A DNA stretch of 64,000 nt, from positions 2,790,001 through 2,854,000 of the forward strand of contig OY969712.1 of the NCBI GenBank assembly GCA_963702105.1. The letters are read 5' to 3'. Source of the stretch: ZC4RG20 sp963702105. GTDB lineage: Bacteria; Pseudomonadota; Gammaproteobacteria; Steroidobacterales; Rariloculaceae. Below are positions 57,563 to 64,000 of this stretch, piece after piece. Made by a program: the position numbers and the translations under genes. The stretch's first letter is position 1; each line of letters starts with the position of its first letter. The notes under the pieces were generated by a model. That model searched no databases. It was not told the DNA's origin and saw nothing but the letters and a program-made list of their open reading frames with translations.

Positions 57563-59184
57563 GCAGAGGACTCCGCGCGCAGCCGCGCGAGATCGCCCGG
57601 CCGAAGCCCCAGGGCGAAGCAGGTCGCGGCGTAGATGGCCCCGCCGCCGAGCACACAGGCCGCGAGCCACGCTGCGCGCTGCAGCCCCCCGAGCGCGAGC
57701 CAGTCGCCGATGCGCGCGTTCGCGAACAGCAGAAAGACCGTCATCGCCGCGCAGCCGCCGGCGGCCTGAAGCGCGAGCGCGGACCAGCCGGCGTGCGGCC
57801 GGTACACGCGCGCACGGAGGAGCCCGGCAAGGAGCAACGCGGCATTCACGAGCCCCGCGAAGCTCGTCGCGAGCGCAAGACCCGCGTGCGCCGGGGCCCA
57901 GCCCGTGCGCCGGAATGTGTAGACCAGCGCGAGGTTCAGCAGCGTGTTCAGCACGAGGGCCGCGACCCCGATGCGCACCGGCGTGCGCGGGTCCTGACGC
58001 GCGAAGTAGGCCGGGGACAGCACCTTGACGAGCACGAAGCCGACGAGGCCCGGCGCGAAGGCCCTGAGGCTCGCGGTGCTCATCGCGAGATCGCGCGCCG
58101 TGAACTCGCCGCCGTAAAAAATAGTCGCGAGCAGCGGCCTCGCGAGCAGACCGAGTCCTAAGGCCGCGGGCAGCGCGACGACCAGCACGAGCTTGAGCGC
58201 CCAGTCGAGCGTGCCCGTGAACGCGCCGGTCGAGGCCTCGGCATGGTGCTGCGAGAGGCTGGGCAGGATGACCGTGCCGAGCGCGATGCCGACGACTCCC
58301 AGTGGAAACTCCATGAGCCGGTCCGAGTAATAGAGCCAGCTGATGCTGCCGGCCGCGAGGAACGAGGCGATCAGTGTATCGATGAGCAGGTTGATCTGAG
58401 CGACCGACGACCCGAACACGACGGGGACCATGAGGCGCAGCACGCGCCGTACGGCCGGGTCTGCAAGCGCCCAGCGCGGCCGCGGCAGCAGCCCGAGGCG
58501 CACGAGAAACGGGGCCTGAAACACGAGCTGCACGAGGCCGGCCGCGAAGACGCCGACCGCGAGCCCGATGCCGGGCCGCGCGAAACTCGGGGCGACGAAG
58601 GCCGCAAACGCGATGAGCGTGAGATTCAGCAGCACCGGCGTGAAGGCCGGAACGGCGAAACGCCGATAGCTGTTGAGGATGCCGCCCGAGAGCGCCGTCA
58701 GGCCGATGAAGAACAGGTAGGGAAAGGTCCAGCGCAGCATGTCCCGCGCGAGCGCATAGCGGCCGTCGCCGGCGCGAAACCCCGGGGCGAACACCGCGAT
58801 GAGGACCGGCGCGGCCACGACCCCGACGACCGTTACGAGGAACAGCACGAGACCGAGCGTCCCCGCGATGCGGTCCACGAGCGCCTGCGTCTCTTCCCGG
58901 CTGCGCGTGCTCCGGTACTCGGCGATGACCGGCACGAACGCCTGCGAGAATGCGCCCTCGGCGAAGAAGCGCCGGAGCAGATTCGGGATCTTGAACGCGA
59001 CGAAGAACGCGTCCATGAGCGGCCCCGCGCCGAACCAGTGAGAGAACCCTACGTCGCGAGCCAGCCCAGTGATCCTCGAGACCACCGTCAGGGAGCTCAC
59101 CACCCCTGTAGAACGGAACAGGCGCTCGGGCCGCCCCCTCTCGGCATCGGCGACGCGTTCCTTGCGGTCGGGGGCGGCGTTCAT
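57559..59184 (-). CDS. murJ: Lipid II flippase MurJ
   Basis: A 541-residue, 14-helix membrane protein that flips lipid II for peptidoglycan synthesis. It has STGVVSSLTVVSRITGLARD, FFVAFKIPNLLRRFFAEGAF and SQAFVPVIAEYR at the N-terminus; ISWLYYSDRLMEFPLGVVGI and the Arg-rich central cavity segment follow. ATG 59184 has AGGCAGG before it; an upstream in-frame ATG at 59247 lies inside the rpsT promoter region and is not used. It is first in murJ-ribF-ileS-lspA, all joined by short overlaps or gaps. Confidence 0.96.
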   Translation of the reverse strand: MNAAPDRKERVADAERGRPERLFRSTGVVSSLTVVSRITGLARDVGFSHWFGAGPLMDAFFVAFKIPNLLRRFFAEGAFSQAFVPVIAEYRSTRSREETQALVDRIAGTLGLVLFLVTVVGVVAAPVLIAVFAPGFRAGDGRYALARDMLRWTFPYLFFIGLTALSGGILNSYRRFAVPAFTPVLLNLTLIAFAAFVAPSFARPGIGLAVGVFAAGLVQLVFQAPFLVRLGLLPRPRWALADPAVRRVLRLMVPVVFGSSVAQINLLIDTLIASFLAAGSISWLYYSDRLMEFPLGVVGIALGTVILPSLSQHHAEASTGAFTGTLDWALKLVLVVALPAALGLGLLARPLLATIFYGGEFTARDLAMSTASLRAFAPGLVGFVLVKVLSPAYFARQDPRTPVRIGVAALVLNTLLNLALVYTFRRTGWAPAHAGLALATSFAGLVNAALLLAGLLRARVYRPHAGWSALALQAAGGCAAMTVFLLFANARIGDWLALGGLQRAAWLAACVLGGGAIYAATCFALGLRPGDLARLRAESSA

Positions 59185-59200
59185 GGGGCCTGCCTGCGGC

Positions 59201-59229
59201 TTGACTTGAATTCGGCGGCTTCGAATAAT
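59201..59229 (+). promoter_or_regulatory. rpsT promoter
   Basis: TTGACT (59201-59206), 17 bp spacer, AATAAT (59224-59229): a near-consensus sigma70 promoter 47 bp before the rpsT start. Confidence 0.8.
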
Positions 59230-59276
59230 ACCGCCCTTTTCCCGCACGAAGCCGGCAGGCGATACGGAACCATACC

Positions 59277-59540
59277 TTGGCCAATATCAAATCTGCGAAG
59301 AAGCGCGCGCGCCAGAACGTCAAGGCGCGCTCCCACAACGTCGCGCTGCGCTCGCGCGGCCGCACCGCAATGAAGAACGTGCTCAAGGCCATCAAGGCCG
59401 GAGACAAGGAGGCGGCCGCCGCCACCTTCCGCCAGGCGGTGCCCGAGATCGACAGGATGGCCGGCAAGGGCCTGATCCCCAAGAACCGCGCCGCCCATTA
59501 CAAAAGCCGCCTGAACGCGAAGCTACGCGCCATGGCCTGA
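59277..59540 (+). CDS. rpsT: 30S ribosomal protein S20
   Basis: An 87-residue 16S rRNA-binding protein of the small subunit: ANIKSAKKRARQNVKARSHN, then SRGRTAMKNVLKAIKAGDK and GKGLIPKNRAAHYKSRLN. The start codon is TTG (59277); no other start fits the conserved N-terminus. E. coli rpsT also starts with UUG, which takes part in its translational autoregulation, so the same control is likely. The 3' end overlaps convergent obgE by 18 bp. Confidence 0.97.
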   Translation: MANIKSAKKRARQNVKARSHNVALRSRGRTAMKNVLKAIKAGDKEAAAATFRQAVPEIDRMAGKGLIPKNRAAHYKSRLNAKLRAMA

Positions 59541-60671
59541 GGCCGGCGCGCCGCCGCCGGCCGCCGGGTCGCCCGGGCCCGGCACGTCGCCCGGCTCCGC
59601 CTCGGCGCGGTCGTCCGCGTCCGCCGCCGGCGCCTCCCGGGTCCCCTGCGTCTCCCGCGTCTCCCGCATCTCCAGAAACCGCATCGCATCCCGCGCCAGG
59701 GCCTCCGTGCCCTCGCCCGTCGCTGCGCTGACGCCGTAAATCGGCCCCTGCCACCCGAGCGCCGCGGCGCAGGCCTCGACGTGGGCCGCGCGCGCCTCCG
59801 GCGCCACGAGATCCAGCTTGTTGAGCACGAGCCACCGCGGCTGGCGCTCGAGGCGCTCGGAATAGCGCTCGAGCTCGGCTTCGACGGCCCGAACGTCATC
59901 GCGGATGGCCTCCGGGCTGCGCCCCGGGCTCGCGTCCACGAGGTGCCACAACAGCCGAGTGCGCTCGAGGTGCTTCAGAAACTGGATGCCGAGCCCGGCG
60001 CCCTCGGCAGCGCCCTCGATGAGCCCCGGGATGTCCGCGAGCACGAAGCTCTGCTCCGCCGCGACGCGCACGACGCCGAGCTGCGGGTGCAGCGTCGTGA
60101 ACGGATAATCGGCGACCTTCGGCCGCGCGGCGGAAAGCGCGCGCGTCAGCGTAGACTTGCCCGCATTCGGGGCGCCGAGCAGCCCTACGTCCGCGAGCAG
60201 CTTGAGCGCAAGCGCGAGGTGCCGGCGCTCGCCCGGCTCGCCGCGCGTGAACTTCCGCGGCGCGCGGTTGACACTGCTCTTGAAGGTCGTGTTGCCGCGC
60301 CCGCCGCGGCCGCCGCGCGCGACGAGCAGCGTCTCGCCCTCGGACGTCAGGTCGCCGAGGGTTTCCGCAGTCTCGAGATCGCCGATTTCGGTGCCGACCG
60401 GCACGGGGATGTAGAGGTCCTCGCCCGAGGCTCCCGTCATGTTGCGGCCCGCGCCGCCGCGGCCGCTGGCCGCCTTGAAGCGGCGCTGCACGCGGAAATC
60501 GGCCAGCGTGTTGACGCCGCTGCGTGCCACGAGATAGACGCTGCCGCCGTGGCCGCCGTCGCCGCCGTCCGGCCCGCCGCGCGGGATGTACTTCTCGCGC
60601 CGAAAGCTCGCCGAGCCGTCGCCTCCGCGGCCGGCCTCGATCCAGATATCGGCTTCGTCGACGAACTTCAT
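59523..60671 (-). CDS. obgE: Obg GTPase
   Basis: A 382-residue ribosome-associated GTPase acting in 50S maturation and stress response. The Gly-rich Obg domain starts MKFVDEADIWIEAGRGGDGS with FRREKYIPRGGPDGGDGGHG. The G domain has G1 LLGAPNAGKSTLTRAL, G3 ADIPGLIEGAAEGAGLG and G4 LNKLDL. The C-terminal 50 residues are acidic and Gly/Ala/Pro-rich, of no fixed domain. The last 18 bp are antisense to the end of rpsT. It is separated from rpmA by a terminator. Confidence 0.96.
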   Translation of the reverse strand: MKFVDEADIWIEAGRGGDGSASFRREKYIPRGGPDGGDGGHGGSVYLVARSGVNTLADFRVQRRFKAASGRGGAGRNMTGASGEDLYIPVPVGTEIGDLETAETLGDLTSEGETLLVARGGRGGRGNTTFKSSVNRAPRKFTRGEPGERRHLALALKLLADVGLLGAPNAGKSTLTRALSAARPKVADYPFTTLHPQLGVVRVAAEQSFVLADIPGLIEGAAEGAGLGIQFLKHLERTRLLWHLVDASPGRSPEAIRDDVRAVEAELERYSERLERQPRWLVLNKLDLVAPEARAAHVEACAAALGWQGPIYGVSAATGEGTEALARDAMRFLEMRETRETQGTREAPAADADDRAEAEPGDVPGPGDPAAGGGAPASGHGA

Positions 60672-60795
60672 CTGCTTGACGGCCTCGGCCGCGGCCCGCG
60701 CGTTGCGGTCCGCATCAGGCCATTATCCACGCTCGGCGCAAGATGCGCCGCGAGCGCCCGGCGTTTCGCGCCCCGCGGTGACCCCGCGGCACTCT

Positions 60796-60828
60796 AAAAC
60801 AGCGAAAGCCCCGGCGCGCGGGGCTTTC
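60796..60828 (-). terminator. Rho-independent terminator after rplU-rpmA
   Basis: A perfect 10 bp stem (GAAAGCCCCG/CGGGGCTTTC, 5 bp loop, 60804-60828) is followed on the minus strand by GCTGTTTT. It lies 36 bp after the rpmA stop and should separate rplU-rpmA from obgE, perhaps with read-through because the T run is short and interrupted. Confidence 0.7.
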
Positions 60829-60864
60829 GAGGGTGCCAGAACGCGTCCTGCGGACGCGCGAGCT

Positions 60865-61122
60865 TCAGTCCGCGAGGACGCTGACGTGCTTGCGCTGCCT
60901 GGGGCCGCGCGTCTCGAACGCGACGCGGCCGGCCGCCGTCGCGAACAGCGTGTGGTCGCGACCGACGCGGACGTTCGTACCCGCGTGAAAGCGCGTGCCG
61001 CGCTGACGGACGAGAATGTTGCCCGGGACGACCTGCTCGCCGCCGAAGCACTTCACGCCCAGGCGTTTCGACTCGGAATCGCGGCCGTTCTTCGAGCTGC
61101 CGCCGGCCTTTTTGTGTGCCAT
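60865..61122 (-). CDS. rpmA: 50S ribosomal protein L27
   Basis: An 85-residue ribosomal protein whose N-terminus reaches the peptidyl-transferase centre: AHKKAGGSSKNGRDSESKRL, then GGEQVVPGNILVRQRGTRFH and GTNVRVGRDHTLFA. No N-terminal extension of the firmicute type is present. It lies 23 bp after rplU in a two-gene operon. Confidence 0.98.
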   Translation of the reverse strand: MAHKKAGGSSKNGRDSESKRLGVKCFGGEQVVPGNILVRQRGTRFHAGTNVRVGRDHTLFATAAGRVAFETRGPRQRKHVSVLAD

Positions 61123-61145
61123 GGCCTGAACCTCCTGTAGCGCGC

Positions 61146-61469
61146 CTAGCCTTCGGCGCCGCCCGAGATCTCCATGATTTCGACCTCGGTGTAATGTTGA
61201 CGGTGTCCCTTCTTGCGGTAGTAATGCGCCCGCCGCTTGAACTTCACGACCTCGATCTTCTTGGCGCGGCCCTGGTCGATGACCCGGCCCTGCACCTTGC
61301 CGCCCGCAACGAGCGGGGAGCCGACCTTGAGGTCCGCGCCCTGGCCGACGAGCAGCACTTCGTCGAAATCGACCACGTCGCCGACGGCGGCGTCGAGGCG
61401 CTCGACGCGAAGGCGATCGCCCTGACTTGCGCGGTATTGCTTACCGCCGGTACGGAAAACGGCATACAC
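61146..61469 (-). CDS. rplU: 50S ribosomal protein L21
   Basis: A 107-residue 23S rRNA-binding protein: MYAVFRTGGKQYRASQGDRL, VGSPLVAGGKVQGRVIDQG and KKIEVVKFKRRAHYYRKKGH. It is first gene of rplU-rpmA, transcribed from a strong promoter at 61511-61539 that abuts a REP-like element, and divergent from ispB. Confidence 0.98.
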   Translation of the reverse strand: MYAVFRTGGKQYRASQGDRLRVERLDAAVGDVVDFDEVLLVGQGADLKVGSPLVAGGKVQGRVIDQGRAKKIEVVKFKRRAHYYRKKGHRQHYTEVEIMEISGGAEG

Positions 61470-61510
61470 CTCGGGAAACTCCTGACAGACTAGGCCGCGG
61501 AAGGGCGGAA

Positions 61511-61539
61511 ATTTTAGTGATTCCGCGGATTCGGGTCAA
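61511..61539 (-). promoter_or_regulatory. rplU-rpmA promoter
   Basis: Minus strand TTGACC (61539-61534), 17 bp, TAAAAT (61516-61511), 42 bp before the rplU ATG. Five of six positions match consensus in each hexamer. The -35 lies within the outer edge of the inverted repeat at 61535-61644. Confidence 0.85.
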
Positions 61540-61644
61540 CGCGAAAAAGGGGTCAGAGCCCTTTTTCGCTCGTTCTGCCCGTGCCGCAGGCTCTGAAACG
61601 CCGGCGCGGGCGAAAAAGGGCTCTGACCCCTTTTTCGCGCTGAC
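61535..61644. repeat. Pair of inverted REP-like palindromes between rplU and ispB
   Basis: Two copies of a 29 bp element (61541-61569 and 61610-61638), exactly inverted to one another, each itself near-palindromic around AAAAAGGGGTCAGAGCCC. They are separated by 40 bp. Symmetry extends outward to GTCA/TGAC at 61535 and 61644. It fills most of the divergent rplU/ispB intergenic region. Related copies are at 41644-41700 and 57532-57552. The paired-palindrome form is typical of REP/BIME elements mobilised by Y1 (RAYT) transposases; none is encoded in this window. Confidence 0.9.
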
Positions 61645-61665
61645 CGTCTCAGGCATCATCCCCGC

Positions 61666-62664
61666 ATGCGCGTGGCCGAGACTGAGCAGACCGTTCCCTC
61701 GTTGGACACCTTGAGGGGCCTCGTCGCCGAGGACTGGAACAGCGTCAACCGGGTCATTTATCGGCGCCTCGGCAGCGACGTAGCCCTCGTCAACCAGGTT
61801 GCGCACCACATCATCCATCACGGCGGCAAGCGCCTGCGGCCGCTCGCCGTGCTGCTCGCCGCGCGGGCCTGCGGCTGCAACAGCGAAGGCCACGTTGCCG
61901 CCGCGGCCATCATCGAGTTCATTCACACGGCCACGCTGCTGCACGACAACGTCGTGGACAATTCCGGGCTGCGGCGCGGCCAACGCACTGCCAACGCCAT
62001 GTTCGGCAACCAGGCCAGCGTGCTCGTGGGGGATTTCCTGTACTCGCGCGCCTTCCAGATGATGGTCGAGCTCGGCGAGCTCCGCATCCTGGACGTCCTG
62101 GCCAACGCGACGAACACGATCGCCGAGGGCGAAGTCCTGCAGCTCATGAACTGCAACAACCCGGACATCACCGAGGCCGACTACATGGAGGTCATCTACC
62201 GCAAGACCGCCAAGCTCTTCGAGGCGGGCACGCGGATCGGCGCCATCCTGGCCGAGCAGGACGAGCGCACGGAGCAAGCCCTCGTCGGGTTCGGCCGCCA
62301 CATCGGCCTCGCCTTCCAGCTCGTGGATGACGCGCTCGACTACGATGCGACGCCCGAGGAGCTCGGCAAGAACATCGGCGACGACCTCGCCGAAGGGAAG
62401 CCGACCCTGCCCCTGATATACGCCATGGCCCACGGCAGCGCGGCCGAGCGGCACATGATTCGCGAGGCGGTCATGACCGGGGGCACGCAGAATCTGACCT
62501 CGATCCAGCTCGCGATCGAGACCAGCGGCGGCTTGAGGTACACGGCCGAGCGCGCCCGCGCCGAGGCCGACAAGGCACTGGCCGCCCTCGAAGCCCTGCC
62601 GAACTCGAAATACCGCGACGCGCTCGCTGGCCTGGCTCAGTTCGCGATCCACCGCCGCTACTAG
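61666..62664 (+). CDS. ispB: Polyprenyl (octaprenyl) diphosphate synthase
   Basis: A 332-residue trans-prenyltransferase making the ubiquinone side chain. It has HHGGKRLRPLAVLLAARACG; the first Asp-rich region is TATLLHDNVVDNSGLRRGQ, where the second Asp of DDxxD is Asn. Then come NQASVLVGDFLYSRAFQMM, NTIAEGEVLQLMN, the second motif LAFQLVDDALDY and GKNIGDDLAEGKPTLPLIY. Everything else matches IspB closely. Chain length cannot be given with certainty. It diverges from rplU as in Pseudomonas. Confidence 0.95.
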   Translation: MRVAETEQTVPSLDTLRGLVAEDWNSVNRVIYRRLGSDVALVNQVAHHIIHHGGKRLRPLAVLLAARACGCNSEGHVAAAAIIEFIHTATLLHDNVVDNSGLRRGQRTANAMFGNQASVLVGDFLYSRAFQMMVELGELRILDVLANATNTIAEGEVLQLMNCNNPDITEADYMEVIYRKTAKLFEAGTRIGAILAEQDERTEQALVGFGRHIGLAFQLVDDALDYDATPEELGKNIGDDLAEGKPTLPLIYAMAHGSAAERHMIREAVMTGGTQNLTSIQLAIETSGGLRYTAERARAEADKALAALEALPNSKYRDALAGLAQFAIHRRY

Positions 62665-62720
62665 CTACCGGCGGCGACCGGCAGAGACCGGCAGGTACCG
62701 GCAGCTACCGGCGACGCCTC
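62665..62720. repeat. 10 bp-periodic ACCGGC repeats after ispB
   Basis: Directly after the ispB stop, TACCGGCGGC-type units recur every 10 bp five times (consensus GCAGNTACCG). No terminator-like hairpin with a T run is visible here, so this may be simple-sequence DNA in the convergent ispB/DUF1244 gap. Confidence 0.7.
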
Positions 62721-62759
62721 TCGGCGGCGCCCCTCGCCACCTCAGCCGCCCTTCGCAAC

Positions 62760-63068
62760 CTACTCGCCCTTCCCGCCGCCCGCGTTCGCGGCGTTGAACC
62801 GCTCGAGCTGCTCCGCGCTCGCCGCCTGCTGAAAGCGCGCTTTCCACTCCGGATAGGGCATGCCGTAGACCTTCTCCCGCGCCGCGTCGAGCTCGACCTC
62901 GATCCCGCGCTCGCGCGCGGCTTCCGCGTACCACTTGCTGAGGCAATTGCGGCAGAACCCGGCGAGGTTCATGAGATCGATGTTCTGGACGTCCTTGCGC
63001 TCGTCGAAGTGCGCGAGCAGCCGCCTGAACACGGCCGCTTCGAGCTCGGTCTCGGTGTTGCGATCCAT
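62760..63068 (-). CDS. DUF1244 family protein
   Basis: A 102-residue cytoplasmic protein with the well-kept block DVQNIDLMNLAGFCRNCLSK (CxxC inside) and GMPYPEWKARFQ. DUF1244 is widespread in proteobacteria; structures exist but no firm function is known to me. The CRNC motif could bind metal or be redox-active. It follows the sulfotransferase gene by 52 bp on the same strand. Confidence 0.9.
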   Translation of the reverse strand: MDRNTETELEAAVFRRLLAHFDERKDVQNIDLMNLAGFCRNCLSKWYAEAARERGIEVELDAAREKVYGMPYPEWKARFQQAASAEQLERFNAANAGGGKGE

Positions 63069-63120
63069 GAGCGTCTCCTATCTCTTGTCTTTGATATCTC
63101 GACGGTCATCGGCGGCAAGC

Positions 63121-63996
63121 TCAGCCGCCGAGCGCCTCCGCGACGATCTCGGGCCAGAGCCCATAGGCGCCCAGGCCGCCCGTCGCCGCCTCGAAGCGCT
63201 GCGCGAGACGGCGGGCCTGGTCGGCCGAGAAATGGCTGCGCCAATCGCCGACCAGGCCTTTGCGCACGAACTCCGGCATCCCTTCGGGCCGCGCGCTCGA
63301 CCAGCGCCGTTGATCGCGGCGCATGCCCGCGAAGCTGCTGTGCTCGAGCACGCGCGCGAGCACGCCCGGCTCGCCGAGCGCCACGGCGTGCTCCGGACCC
63401 AGGAACCCGGCCACGGCCCGCACGGCCGCCTCGGGATCGGCGCGCATGGCCTCGTACGTCAGGAACAGCACGTTCGGCGCCGCACGCTGCGCGTACCAGG
63501 AATTCAGATGCGCGAAATAGTCGCCGAAGTCCACCTCCCCGGCCAGAAAGCACTCGAAGAAATCCTCGAAGCGTCCGTCCGCGAAATCGTAGTGCTTGGG
63601 GAATCCGCGCGTGTGGTGGAAGAACGATACTGCGCAATCGAACGGGTTGCGCGCGACCACGACGTAGCGGCCCTCGGGGCCGAAAGGCGCCATCGACAGA
63701 GGCAGATGCGTTTTCAGCAGCCGCGGCTTCGCCAGCGCGCGGGCGGTGTCGGCCCCGACCTCCTCGAGGTGCGGGAACACGTCCTCGAGCCTCGCACCGG
63801 CGGGCAGCGGCTCGCCGCGGCGCAGCAGCAGATAGACGATGTACTGCATCCACGTCGTCCCGCACTTCGGGTACGTGCAGACGAAAATGTCGCCGGCCTC
63901 GGGCCGATACGCGAGCGCGGAGTCGAAGCCCTCGGGCGGGAACCCCATCGGCGTGCGAAAGCCGTCGTGCAGCGTGTAACGGGGCTTCGCGCCCAT
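63121..63996 (-). CDS. SULT-type sulfotransferase (PAPS-dependent)
   Basis: A 291-residue cytosolic-type sulfotransferase that moves a sulfuryl group from PAPS to an alcohol or phenol. The 5'-phosphosulfate loop is VCTYPKCGTTWMQYIVYLLL, the catalytic His is in RLLKTHLPLSM, the 3'-phosphate motif is RNPFDCAVSFFHHTRGFPKH, and the C-terminal RKGLVGDWRSHFSADQARRL is the RKGxxGDWxxxF dimer/PAPS motif of animal-like SULTs. The acceptor is unknown. ATG at 63996 lies 4 bp from the window edge, so upstream context is not visible. Confidence 0.9.
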   Translation of the reverse strand: MGAKPRYTLHDGFRTPMGFPPEGFDSALAYRPEAGDIFVCTYPKCGTTWMQYIVYLLLRRGEPLPAGARLEDVFPHLEEVGADTARALAKPRLLKTHLPLSMAPFGPEGRYVVVARNPFDCAVSFFHHTRGFPKHYDFADGRFEDFFECFLAGEVDFGDYFAHLNSWYAQRAAPNVLFLTYEAMRADPEAAVRAVAGFLGPEHAVALGEPGVLARVLEHSSFAGMRRDQRRWSSARPEGMPEFVRKGLVGDWRSHFSADQARRLAQRFEAATGGLGAYGLWPEIVAEALGG

Positions 63997-64000
63997 CCCG

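Noticed and set aside
53351..59482. A single open frame of over 2000 codons across ileS and beyond on the minus strand
   Set aside because: Only the ileS part and a fragment of ribF are real in this frame; the rest reads murJ out of frame. High GC content keeps wrong frames open.
1..64000. tRNA genes, prophage, integron or genomic-island boundaries
   Set aside because: No tRNA-like cloverleaf with GGTTCGAATCC arm, integrase, att-like direct repeats or transposase was seen.

Overview
The window is GC-rich, densely coded bacterial DNA from a gammaproteobacterium, most likely an environmental (soil-type) member of the Xanthomonadales/Nevskiales/Steroidobacterales side of the class. The main evidence is the right third. 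The run fimT-fimU-pilV-pilW-pilX-pilY1-pilE / lspA-ileS-ribF-murJ / rpsT / obgE-rpmA-rplU / ispB follows the order known from Pseudomonas aeruginosa, with ispH, fkpB and proB missing. The left half carries TonB receptor, DUF6152, DUF6644, PQQ-dehydrogenase and c-type cytochrome genes typical of oligotrophic soil proteobacteria. No tRNA, rRNA, CRISPR array, prophage or complete insertion sequence was found.

Layout. 1-4.1 kb: a TonB-dependent receptor cut by the window edge, a class II-type cytochrome c, a DUF2852 membrane protein and a TetR regulator with two related palindromes. 4.3-12.8 kb: a PQQ sugar dehydrogenase; a tightly overlapping trio (DUF6152 protein, secreted protein, DUF2235 hydrolase); and an RND efflux pump with its adaptor. 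12.9-19 kb: a leftward operon of GH3 glycosidase, LytS-type histidine kinase, a degenerate kinase-like membrane protein, NiCoT nickel/cobalt permease and dodecin. 19-33.3 kb: accessory periplasmic and redox genes, including two DUF6152 genes, two DUF6644 genes, a second class II-type cytochrome, a di-haem peroxidase-like protein, a carboxylesterase, a PQQ alcohol dehydrogenase and a sulfite-oxidase-fold molybdoenzyme. 33.4-45 kb: asd, a HAD phosphatase, an MFS exporter, a lipid-centred block (PmtA-like methyltransferase, psd, Mpo1-like protein, class III PLP enzyme, GT4 glycosyltransferase), a Na+/H+ antiporter and a Fur-family regulator. 45.2-52.8 kb: the type IV minor-pilin operon. 52.8-62.7 kb: core housekeeping genes. 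62.7-64 kb: a DUF1244 protein and a SULT-type sulfotransferase.

Main points for a second look. (1) The three DUF6152 proteins all have a predicted signal-peptide cut that leaves His-His at the mature N-terminus, and one copy sits directly before two DUF6644 four-helix membrane proteins; this resembles a CopC/CopD-like copper module. (2) ileS at the canonical locus is the IleRS2 type with a GXHH signature in place of HXGH, the form linked to mupirocin hyper-resistance. (3) A LytS kinase is paired with a neighbour that looks like the same protein with the phospho-acceptor site and ATPase domain lost. (4) A REP-like palindrome family (core AAAAAGGGGTCAGAGCCC) occurs between genes, beside the rplU promoter, and inside the ribF start. 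(5) Three genes carry single-base frameshifts, two in an identical sequence context and one in the essential ribF, so sequencing error is more likely than gene decay.
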